Of a stretch of DNA of 17,270 nt, positions 8,395 to 14,425 are shown piece after piece; the first letter of the stretch is position 1, and each line of letters opens with the position of its first letter. The notes beneath the pieces were generated by a model. That model saw only the letters and a program-made list of their open reading frames with translations. It did no database searches and was not told the DNA's origin. The position numbers and the translations under genes are program-made. The stretch is from Verrucomicrobiota bacterium (lineage in GTDB: Bacteria; Verrucomicrobiota; Verrucomicrobiia; Opitutales; Opitutaceae): the NCBI GenBank assembly GCA_023446735.1, contig JAEXPQ010000189.1, positions 1-17,270 on the forward strand, written 5' to 3'.

Positions 8395-8421
8395 TAAGGC
8401 GGCGAACCGTTAGCCGCCTTA
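8395..8421 (-). promoter_or_regulatory. Candidate MarR operator: 27-bp near-perfect palindrome
   Basis: Arms TAAGGCGGCGAAC (8395-8407) and GTTAGCCGCCTTA (8409-8421) are reverse complements except for one base pair (8404 versus 8412), centred on 8408. The outer nine bases of each arm match perfectly. It lies 21 bases upstream of the MarR start codon, in the only sizeable gap on the regulatory side of the operon. Size and symmetry suit a dimeric winged-helix repressor. On the plus strand it is followed by TTATTTTC and could fold as a terminator, but no plus-strand gene ends there. Confidence 0.65.
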
Positions 8422-8449
8422 TTTTCAGTTTCCAGCCTATTTTTCAGAA
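8421..8449 (-). promoter_or_regulatory. Possible promoter of the efflux operon
   Basis: This AT-rich patch stands out from the GC-rich surroundings. On the minus strand it reads as two near-direct repeats, CTGAAAAATA then CTGAAAATAA, whose starts are 20 bases apart. GAAAAT (8421-8426) could act as a -10 box with the weak -35-like TTCTGA 17 bases upstream. Transcription would then begin inside the palindrome at 8395-8421, a sensible place for repression. Both boxes are weak matches to the sigma-70 consensus. Confidence 0.35.
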
Positions 8450-8500
8450 AATTGCACGGTGCCCTGCGCCCGCCGCGGCATCCCCCTGGCAGATCACGGA

Positions 8501-8528
8501 TTGGCAATCGCACCAGTTTCATTACGGT
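8501..8528 (+). promoter_or_regulatory. Weak promoter candidate for the 747-residue protein gene
   Basis: TTGGCA at 8501-8506 matches the -35 consensus in five of six bases. With a 16-base spacer the -10 position is TACGGT (8523-8528), only three of six. It sits about 20 bases before the ATG at 8549, giving a very short leader. Offered as the best candidate in the gap and not as a confident call. Confidence 0.25.
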
Positions 8529-8548
8529 GCCACTCCAACCCTTAAACG

Positions 8549-10792
8549 ATGCCTACCTCCACCGCCACTCACCCCTGGCAGTTCTTCCGCGCCGGCGGAC
8601 TCGACCAGGTCAAACTCGAGACCGGAGCCGACCTCGCGCAGCTAGCCAGTCTGGACCCGAAGCTCTGGATCGCCCTTGCCTGCCCCACCAAAGGCCTCGA
8701 GTTCGACCAGCGCACCCTCGACCTGATCGACACGGACAAGGACAGCCGCATTCGCGTGCCCGAGATCCTCGCCGCCGTCGGGTGGGCCCTCGCTCGCCTC
8801 AAGTCGGGTGACAGCCTTGCCCGGGGCGATGCCCCGGTCGAACTCGCCAACGTCGCCACCGACAAGCCCGAAGGGCAGGCCATCCTCGCCGCCGCCAAAC
8901 AGATCCTCGCCGCCCTCGGCAAGCCCGACGCCGCCAGCATCGCGGTGGCCGAGATCGCCGACACTGCGAAGATCTTCGCGCAAACCCGTTTCAACGGCGA
9001 CGGCATCGTCCCCGCCGAGGCCGCCTCCGATCCCGCGACCAAGCAGGCCATCCTCGACATCCTCGCCACCGTCGGTTCCAAGCCCGACCGCAGCGGGCTG
9101 CCGGGGGTCGATTCGGCCCTGGTCGACAAATTCTTCGGCGAGATCCAGGCCCTCGCCGACTGGACCGCCAAAGCCGACCAGTCGACCGGAGCGCCCACCG
9201 GGATCCAGTTCCTCGGCGACCGCACCGCCGGCGCATTCGCCGCGCTGCAGGCCGTGCGCACGAAGGTCGACGACTACTTCAACCGTTGCCACCTCGCCGC
9301 CTTCGACCACCGCGCCGCCAATCACCTCAACCGGCCCGAATCCGAGCTCATCGCCGCCGCGGCCAAGGACCTCTCGACCCTCGGCGCCGAGATCGCCGCC
9401 CTCCCCCTCGCCCAAGTCGGCTCCGGCCGCCCGTTGCCGCTGGTCGAGGGCGTCAACCCCGCCTGGGCCGCCGCCATGGCCGCCTTCCGCAGCCAGGTCG
9501 CAGCCCCGATCCTCGGCCTCGCCCGGACCTCGCTCACCGAGCTCGAATGGCACGAGACCGTCGCCAAGTTTCAAGCGCACGCCGCCTGGGCCGCCGCCAA
9601 GCCCGCCACCGCCGTGGAGAAGCTTGGCCCTGCCCGCCTGCGCGAGCTGCTCACCGGCTCCGCCCGCGAGGAGATCGCCAAGCTCATCGCCCGCGACGCC
9701 GCCCTCGCCGGCGAGATGGCCGCCATCGAGTCCGTCGAGCGCCTCGTGCGCTACCACCGCGACCTCGCCCGCCTGCTGGCCAACTTCGTCAACTTCGCCG
9801 ACTTCTACGACCCCGCCCGCCCCACCGTCTTCCAGGCCGGCACGCTCTACCTCGACAGCCGCCATTGCGACCTCTGCATCCAGGTCGCGGATGCCGGCGC
9901 CCATGCCGGGGTCGCCGCCCTGAGCAAGTGCTACATCGCCTACTGCGACCTCAAGCGCCCCGGCGAGACCATGAAGATCGCCGCCGTCTTCTCCAACGGC
10001 GACGCCGACTACCTCATGGTCGGCCGCAACGGCCTCTTCGTCGACCGCAAGGGCCGCGACTGGGACGCCACCATCACCAAGATCGTCGACAACCCGATCT
10101 CGATCCGGCAGGCCTTCTGGTCCCCGTACAAGAAGTTCATCCGCATGGTCGAGGAGCAGGTCGCCAAGCGGGCCGCCGCCGCCGAGTCCGCCGCCGACGC
10201 CAAGCTCGCCACCGCCGCCACGGCCACGGCCAACGCCGACAAGTCCGCGCCCGCCAAGCCCGCGGAGCCGAAGAAGTTCGACCTCGCGCTCATCACCGGT
10301 ATCGGCGTCGCCCTCGGTTCGATCGGCACGATGCTCGCGGCCATCTTCGCGAAGGTGCTCGACCTCTCGTGGTGGCAGTACCCGCTCGTGCTCGTCGCGC
10401 TTGTCCTCGTGATCTCCCTACCGTCGATGCTCATCGCCTGGCTCAAGCTCCGCCAGCGCACGCTCGGTCCGGTCCTCGAGGCCAACGGCTGGGCCATCAA
10501 CGGCCGGGTGAAGATCAACATCCCGCTCGGCACTTCGTTCACCGCGCTGGCGAAACTGCCGCCCGGCGCGCGCCGCTCGCTGGAGGACCCGTTCGAGGAC
10601 AAGGCGGCCGCCCGCGCCCGCCGCCGCTTCGTCCTCCTGGTGCTTCTGGCCGGGCTCCTCGCCGCGGCGGCCTGGATCCGCCTCGACCACAACCGCCACG
10701 GCGGCAAGTACTGCTGGGAGAACCGCAACGTGATCGAGGCCGCCCCGAAACCCGCGGCCGAGGCGCCGGCCCCGGCCCCCGCCGCGAAATAG
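8549..10792 (+). CDS. Uncharacterised 747-residue three-TM protein with EF-hand-like loop
   Basis: I do not recognise a named family. No signal peptide. Residues 61-72 (DTDKDSRIRVPE) fit an EF-hand calcium loop: Asp at 1, 3 and 5, Ile at 8, Glu at 12, with Ser replacing the usual Gly at 6. A second degenerate loop, FNGDGIVPAEAA near 148-159, has Glu one position early and lacks the first Asp. A long Ala-rich, mostly helical domain follows to about 420. Next come CDLC (440-443) and CYIAYC (461-466) and a compact region with VGRNGLFVDRKGRDWDATIT. An Ala/Lys-rich linker (about 540-576) leads to TM1 (about 579-601), TM2 (about 610-632), a basic loop containing ANGWAING, TM3 (about 693-710) and a Pro/Ala tail. 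The basic TM2-TM3 loop suggests a cytoplasmic N-terminal domain and an external tail. A hairpin follows the stop at 10815-10845. The start at 8549 has no Shine-Dalgarno sequence. Coding is certain; function unknown. Confidence 0.88.
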   Translation: MPTSTATHPWQFFRAGGLDQVKLETGADLAQLASLDPKLWIALACPTKGLEFDQRTLDLIDTDKDSRIRVPEILAAVGWALARLKSGDSLARGDAPVELANVATDKPEGQAILAAAKQILAALGKPDAASIAVAEIADTAKIFAQTRFNGDGIVPAEAASDPATKQAILDILATVGSKPDRSGLPGVDSALVDKFFGEIQALADWTAKADQSTGAPTGIQFLGDRTAGAFAALQAVRTKVDDYFNRCHLAAFDHRAANHLNRPESELIAAAAKDLSTLGAEIAALPLAQVGSGRPLPLVEGVNPAWAAAMAAFRSQVAAPILGLARTSLTELEWHETVAKFQAHAAWAAAKPATAVEKLGPARLRELLTGSAREEIAKLIARDAALAGEMAAIESVERLVRYHRDLARLLANFVNFADFYDPARPTVFQAGTLYLDSRHCDLCIQVADAGAHAGVAALSKCYIAYCDLKRPGETMKIAAVFSNGDADYLMVGRNGLFVDRKGRDWDATITKIVDNPISIRQAFWSPYKKFIRMVEEQVAKRAAAAESAADAKLATAATATANADKSAPAKPAEPKKFDLALITGIGVALGSIGTMLAAIFAKVLDLSWWQYPLVLVALVLVISLPSMLIAWLKLRQRTLGPVLEANGWAINGRVKINIPLGTSFTALAKLPPGARRSLEDPFEDKAAARARRRFVLLVLLAGLLAAAAWIRLDHNRHGGKYCWENRNVIEAAPKPAAEAPAPAPAAK

Positions 10793-10804
10793 CCGGCGGT
10801 TTCA

Positions 10805-10854
10805 GCGAAATCTCACGGCGGCCCCGGTTGACCCGAGGCCGCCGTTTCGCTTTT
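10805..10854 (+). terminator. Terminator-like hairpin between two genes
   Basis: ACGGCGGCC (10815-10823) pairs perfectly with GGCCGCCGT (10837-10845). An outer helix GCGAAA/TTTCGC (10805-10810 with 10845-10850) can extend it past a short bulge. The 3' side continues TTTCGCTTTTCTG, moderately T-rich. It lies 12 bases after the stop of the 747-residue protein gene and ends about 10 bases before the next ATG at 10864. It could therefore be a terminator, or an attenuating or translation-masking hairpin for the downstream gene. Confidence 0.6.
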
Positions 10855-10863
10855 CTGCGCCGC

Positions 10864-11436
10864 ATGTTCCGCCGCTCCGCCGCCGCCGCGCTCACCGCGT
10901 CCGCCGGTTTTCTCGACCGCGTCGCCTGCGTGCTCGGCGCCGTCGCCGCCGCCCAGGCGCCCGAGTTTTTCCAGCAGTATCTCCAGCGGCTCGGCGGTCA
11001 CTTGGCGGAAGCGCTGCGGCAGCTCGGCGCGTTCGAGGCCGCCGCGACGGCCGCGGGCAAGCCCTGGGCTCAGTTCGTGGCCGACACCACGGCCAACGCC
11101 GATCCGGGGCTCGCCCGGCTCGGCACCACGATGGCCGAGACCGCCGCGCGGGCCGAGGCGCTCGGCGCCGCACAGGCCGCGTTGCTCGATGCGACGGTTT
11201 GGTCGCGCCCTTGGGCGTTTTTGCGCCATCTCGACACCGAGATCGCCCAGTCGACTCTGGCGGTGTTCAAGCCCGCCGTGCCGACCACCGCCGAGGGCGC
11301 TGTCTACGCCGCGGTCGGAATCGTCGCGGCCTACGGCCTCTGGCAGCTGCTGGTTTTCCTGCCGCTGCGTCGACTGCTGCGGCCCACCACCGAGGGGAAC
11401 CCGGCGCGACCCGCCGCCCGCGCCCGCGCCGCGTGA
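10864..11436 (+). CDS. DUF2937 family membrane protein
   Basis: Protein of 190 residues resembling DUF2937, a family of unknown function otherwise best known from Proteobacteria. The recognisable features are the N-terminal hydrophobic stretch (about 17-31), then AQAPEFFQQYLQRLGGHLAE (30-49). A helical middle section follows, then FKPAVPTTAEGAVYA (135-149), leading into a C-terminal membrane helix (about 145-166) capped by the basic LPLRRLLRP. This gives two TM segments with a helical soluble loop between. The tail is Ala/Arg/Pro-rich. The start ATG is only about 10 bases after the terminator-like hairpin at 10805-10854 and has no Shine-Dalgarno motif. It must be read either by read-through from the 747-residue gene or from a promoter inside that gene. 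Whether the two proteins work together is unknown; same strand and 71-base gap make it possible. Confidence 0.85.
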   Translation: MFRRSAAAALTASAGFLDRVACVLGAVAAAQAPEFFQQYLQRLGGHLAEALRQLGAFEAAATAAGKPWAQFVADTTANADPGLARLGTTMAETAARAEALGAAQAALLDATVWSRPWAFLRHLDTEIAQSTLAVFKPAVPTTAEGAVYAAVGIVAAYGLWQLLVFLPLRRLLRPTTEGNPARPAARARAA

Positions 11437-11559
11437 AGGCCGCGCAGGAATAAGCCGGGCTGCGCCGCAGGCGCGCCTTGAAAAGCGCACCTTCATAGCC
11501 GATCTCGCCGTTTGTGCGGCATGCAATGTGCATGGATGGTGCCGTAACCTTCCCACACC

Positions 11560-11883
11560 ATGAACGACGACCACTCCACTCCGCTCCCCTTCCATGAGAT
11601 CTACAGCGTGTTCGAGTTCGCGCTGGTCTCGGTGCCCAACGGGACGCCACGGCAGAGTGTGAAGAACGTCGGCGAATTCGAATCGGTCGAGGAGGCCTTC
11701 GCCACGGCCCTCTCCCGCGCGCGGCACGAGGCCGCCCTGCTCGCCCACCAGTACGCCAACCTCGCCTCCGCCGAGTCGGGCGAGCCGGCGGTCACGCTCC
11801 TCTCCACCGAGTGGGGGTATGACATCCGCCACGACCACCAGACCGTCACTCGTTACTGGGTACACTCGCGCCCCGCCGCCTAG
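11560..11883 (+). CDS. Small soluble hypothetical protein (107 residues)
   Basis: No family recognised. The sequence is acidic to neutral and looks like a genuine folded protein, unlike the Arg/Pro/Ala-rich shadow frames around it. It has a balanced composition, aromatic residues spread throughout (FHEIYSVFEFALVSV near 11-25; WGYDIRHDHQTVTRYWVH near 85-102) and a central helix FESVEEAFATALSRARHEAA (40-59). No signal peptide, TM segment or Cys. Six His, three of them in the last 18 residues, are noticeable but do not form a known metal motif. It is preceded by a 123-base gap after the DUF2937 gene and ends 58 bases before the convergent TerC gene. The gap to TerC contains GCCGGCG (11896-11902) and CGCCGGC (11915-11921), a GC-rich stem without a T-run. 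Confidence 0.7.
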   Translation: MNDDHSTPLPFHEIYSVFEFALVSVPNGTPRQSVKNVGEFESVEEAFATALSRARHEAALLAHQYANLASAESGEPAVTLLSTEWGYDIRHDHQTVTRYWVHSRPAA

Positions 11884-11941
11884 CGGGGCGCCGCCGCCGG
11901 CGGGCGGGCGCGCTCGCCGGCTCCCCTCCGCCGCGGTTCTC

Positions 11942-12682
11942 TCAGCGGATCTGCTGATGCAGCTCCACCGGCTTCGCGGGCTGTTTCGAACGCAGCTTGA
12001 GGTTCAACATCTCCACCCCGAAGGCGAACGCCATGGAGAAGTACAGGTAGCCCTTCGGGATCGGTTGGTGCATGGACTCCGCCACCAACGCCACGCCGAT
12101 CAACAGCAGGAACGAGAGCGCAAGCATCTTCAGCGTCGGGTGGCGGTGCACGAAATCGCTGATCGCCCCGGCGAAGAAGAGCATCACGCCCATCGCGAGC
12201 ACCACGGCCGTGATCATCACCCACAGCTGCTGCGCCATGCCCACCGCGGTGATCACCGAGTCCAGCGAGAACACGATGTCGAGGAGCATGATCTGCACGA
12301 CGATCGCGCCGAAGCTCGCCGCCTTGCCCGCGCTCTGCGCGCCGTCCTCGCCTTCGAGCTTCTCGTGGATCTCGAACGTGCTCTTCGCGATCAGGAACAG
12401 ACCTCCGAGGAGCAGGATCAGGTCGCGACCCGAGACGCCGTGTCCAAGAACCGCAAACAACGGCGCGGTGAGCTTCGCCAGCCACGCGATGCACGCCAGC
12501 AGCCCGATGCGCGTGAGCAGCGCCAGCGCCAGGCCGGTCTGCCGGGCCTTCGGCTGCTGCTCCTTTGGCAACTTGCCGGCGAGGATCGAGATGAAGATCA
12601 CGTTGTCGATTCCGAGCACGATCTCGAGCGCGGTGAGCGTGAGCAGGCTGATCCAGATTTGCGGGTCCGCGAGGAAGTCCAT
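11942..12682 (-). CDS. TerC family integral membrane protein (YgdQ/YoaE-like)
   Basis: Polytopic inner-membrane protein of 246 residues in the TerC superfamily. Members are linked to tellurite resistance and, in better studied cases, to manganese export or metal loading during secretion. The two signature segments with membrane-embedded acidic residues are present: ALEIVLGIDNVIFISILAGK (18-37), and LLDIVFSLDSVITAVGM in the second half. About seven hydrophobic helices are visible. The loop KLEGEDGAQSAGKAAS (about 108-123) separates the two halves. Length and motif wording fit the short, domain-only branch lacking CBS or CorC domains. The start at 12682 gives the conventional MDFLADPQIWISLLTLTALE beginning; no Shine-Dalgarno. 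It lies alone, convergent with the small hypothetical gene and 198 bases downstream of the isochorismate synthase stop. Metal substrate cannot be told from sequence. Confidence 0.92.
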   Translation of the reverse strand: MDFLADPQIWISLLTLTALEIVLGIDNVIFISILAGKLPKEQQPKARQTGLALALLTRIGLLACIAWLAKLTAPLFAVLGHGVSGRDLILLLGGLFLIAKSTFEIHEKLEGEDGAQSAGKAASFGAIVVQIMLLDIVFSLDSVITAVGMAQQLWVMITAVVLAMGVMLFFAGAISDFVHRHPTLKMLALSFLLLIGVALVAESMHQPIPKGYLYFSMAFAFGVEMLNLKLRSKQPAKPVELHQQIR

Positions 12683-12730
12683 GGCGCGCGAGCAAGCCGC
12701 CCCGCCCGCCGCCCGTCAATTCCCCTCCCA

Positions 12731-12766
12731 TGGGAAAGCCGGGCCGCTTCTCAACCCGGCTCCCGC
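12731..12766. other. GC-rich hairpin between isochorismate synthase and TerC genes
   Basis: GCCGGG and CCCGGC flank an 11-base loop (CCGCTTCTCAA), and an outer GGG/CCC can extend the stem. It lies between the leftward isochorismate synthase gene and the leftward TerC gene. No convincing T-run follows on either strand, so its role as a terminator is doubtful. Confidence 0.35.
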
Positions 12767-12823
12767 TGCCCGGATGCACGCGCCACCGCCGTCCACGCCA
12801 ACCACTGGCTGTCGTCGAAGCCT

Positions 12824-12850
12824 CCGGCCGTGGTGCGGGATTCATCCCGC
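12824..12850. repeat. Palindromic intergenic repeat, copy 1
   Basis: Core GCGGGAT-TC-ATCCCGC (12835-12850) is a perfect 7-bp inverted repeat with a two-base centre, preceded by CCGGCCGTGGT. It differs from the copy at 15281-15307 at only 2 of 27 positions, and both are intergenic. It lies 31 bases beyond the stop codon of the isochorismate synthase gene. The A-run after it (AAAAAGC on plus) is on the wrong side for a terminator of that gene. Confidence 0.75.
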
Positions 12851-12880
12851 AAAAAGCGCATCCCGTCGCAACGCCATCGC

Positions 12881-14305
12881 TCACCCCAACAACGCCTCGC
12901 GCAGGGCGCGCATCTTCAGCTCGGTCTCGGCCAGCTCGGCCGCGGGATCCGATCCCTCGACAATCCCCGCGCCGGCGTAGAGCCGTGCGGTGTCTCCATT
13001 CATCAATGCCGAGCGGATGCCGACGAAAAACTCGCCGCCGCCACGGTGGTCGATCCAGCCCAGCGCGCCGGCATAGAGACCGCGGTCGAACGGCTCCAGC
13101 AGCCGCTGGTGCTCCACGGCGGCTTCGCGGGGAGTGCCGCCCACCGCGGGCGTCGGATGCAGCTCGCCCACAATGCGCAGGAAATCCGCGTCCGGCGCCA
13201 GCATCGCCTCCACCGGCGTGCACAGATGCTGCACATTCGGCAGTTGTCGCACCCGCGGGCGCCCCGGCGCGACGGTCGCCACGCCGGCCTTCGCCAGCCG
13301 CCGCAAGATCGAGTCGAGCACGAGCCCCTGCTCGCGACCGTCCTTGTCGCTGTGGAGCAGCTGCCGGGCGAACGCCGCATCCTCCGCGGCCGTCCGGCCG
13401 CGCGGGGCCGACCCGGCCAACGCCTCGGTGCGGAGCCGTCCGTCCGCCGCGGCGGCGAGGCGCTCGGGGCTCGCGCCGATGAAGCTGGCCCCCGCGCCGT
13501 TGCCGGCCGAGAAGGAATAGCAGTCCGGATACCGGCCGCGCAGCGCGTTGAGCGCGCGCAGGGGATGGAAACGGGTCGTCGCCCGCAGGTCGCGCGCCCG
13601 GGCCAGGACGACCTTGCGATAGCGTCCCGCGCGGATCGCGGCCACGGCCGCCGCCACGTTGCCCGCATATCCGCCTTCCGGGCCCACCTCGCGTTCCTCG
13701 GCCACGGCGCCCTCCAGCGCCCCCGCGAACGTCGGCGCCGCATAGTCGAACGCGCCGAACTTGGCATGGGCGCGCCAGATCCGCTCCGCATCCGCGCGGA
13801 TGTCGGCGCCGGGCGCGATCAGCGTGTTCGCCACCGCCACCGAGCACCCGCCGCTGCGCGCCACTTGCCACCGCGGCACGAATACTCGACCGGCCGGAAA
13901 CGCCGCGCCGGGGGCGGCCTCGTCGGCGAAGCCGAAGGTGGCGAAGAACAGCGGCCCGCCGAACGGCACCTGCACGGCGCCGACTGCCACCGTGCGGGCA
14001 AGCAGCTCGCGCACGAAGGCCGCCGCCGTCTCGAAGCGCCCGGCACCTGCGCACTCGATCGCCGCCACGGCCTCGGCGCCGGCCACGGCGAAGTCGGCCG
14101 TCGGCCGTTCGGCGTAGAAATGCACCTGCCCGGGCTCGTAGATCGATTCCAGCACCGCCAGCGGATCGAGCCGCTCCGCCTCCACCGAGATGCTCACCAG
14201 CCGCGGCCGGCCGTCGCGCTCCGCCTCGGCCCGCACGCCCCCGAGGAAGGCAAGCAGCGCCTCCAGCGAGCGGTTCGCGAGCGGATCGAGCGGGAGGATC
14301 TTCAT
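12881..14305 (-). CDS. menF: Isochorismate synthase (MenF/EntC family)
   Basis: Chorismate-utilising enzyme of 474 residues converting chorismate to isochorismate, first step toward menaquinone (MenF) or catecholate siderophores (EntC/DhbC). The N-terminal half (1-200) is the variable part of the family. The chorismate-binding domain runs from about 210 to the end. Key motifs are RKVVLAR (Lys231, matching the water-activating Lys of MenF), GASPERL (277-283), EALAGSAPRG (294-303), GELHPTPAVGGTP (380-392) and GAGIVEGSDPAAELAETELK (445-464) with the Mg-binding acidic residues. The family's Lys at that site distinguishes isochorismate synthases from anthranilate and aminodeoxychorismate synthases, which do not use water. 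Length is close to Bacillus MenF. The frame is open for 35 more codons upstream, but that part is Arg/Pro-rich intergenic sequence, so ATG 14303-14305 is chosen. No men or siderophore genes are adjacent; menaquinone is likelier on general grounds, so the symbol is tentative. Confidence 0.92.
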   Translation of the reverse strand: MKILPLDPLANRSLEALLAFLGGVRAEAERDGRPRLVSISVEAERLDPLAVLESIYEPGQVHFYAERPTADFAVAGAEAVAAIECAGAGRFETAAAFVRELLARTVAVGAVQVPFGGPLFFATFGFADEAAPGAAFPAGRVFVPRWQVARSGGCSVAVANTLIAPGADIRADAERIWRAHAKFGAFDYAAPTFAGALEGAVAEEREVGPEGGYAGNVAAAVAAIRAGRYRKVVLARARDLRATTRFHPLRALNALRGRYPDCYSFSAGNGAGASFIGASPERLAAAADGRLRTEALAGSAPRGRTAAEDAAFARQLLHSDKDGREQGLVLDSILRRLAKAGVATVAPGRPRVRQLPNVQHLCTPVEAMLAPDADFLRIVGELHPTPAVGGTPREAAVEHQRLLEPFDRGLYAGALGWIDHRGGGEFFVGIRSALMNGDTARLYAGAGIVEGSDPAAELAETELKMRALREALLG

Positions 14306-14311
14306 GGTGTT

Positions 14312-14393
14312 GGAGACCGGCGAACCGGTGCGCGGAAGAGAAACCGTTCCCGCCCGCGTTGGCCAGCCCGTTGGTTTGGCCTCGCCGGTCTCC
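14312..14393. promoter_or_regulatory. 12-bp inverted repeat in the divergent promoter gap
   Basis: GGAGACCGGCGA (14312-14323) and TCGCCGGTCTCC (14382-14393) are exact reverse complements, 58 bases apart, inside the 120-base gap between the isochorismate synthase start (14305) and the divergent membrane protein start (14426). The first arm begins 7 bases before the former start and the second ends 32 bases before the latter. The spacing suits two operator half-sites bridging a divergent promoter, or a long-looped RNA stem. No known regulator site is recognised. Confidence 0.45.
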
Positions 14394-14425
14394 CGCCAAG
14401 CGGATACCACGGGATTCCGTCACCG

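Noticed and set aside
8395..8426. The palindrome plus TTATTTTC read as a plus-strand intrinsic terminator
   Set aside because: No plus-strand gene lies upstream for more than 6 kb, so an operator for the adjacent regulator is the simpler reading.
8642..11436. Several long open frames on both strands overlapping the 747-residue protein gene
   Set aside because: They consist of Arg/Pro/Ser or Gly/Glu/Asp runs. The frame 8549-10792 alone has balanced composition, an EF-hand-like loop and clear membrane helices.
12835..12856. Palindromic repeat plus A-run read as terminator of the isochorismate synthase gene
   Set aside because: For the leftward gene the T-run would lie before the stem and not after it, and a similar stem occurs elsewhere as a dispersed repeat.
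14306..14410. 35-codon upstream extension of the isochorismate synthase
   Set aside because: Composition is intergenic in character and contains both arms of an inverted repeat; the family-like sequence begins at the ATG at 14305.
11880..14423. Minus-strand open frame of 847 codons in another frame of the isochorismate synthase/TerC region
   Set aside because: Gly/Arg/Ala-rich out-of-frame reading of genes whose correct frames carry all family motifs.
11819..14425. Long plus-strand open frame running through the TerC and isochorismate synthase genes into the membrane protein gene
   Set aside because: The upstream part is antisense of two recognised genes and is Arg/His-rich without any motif. 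Only the part from 14426 reads as a real protein.
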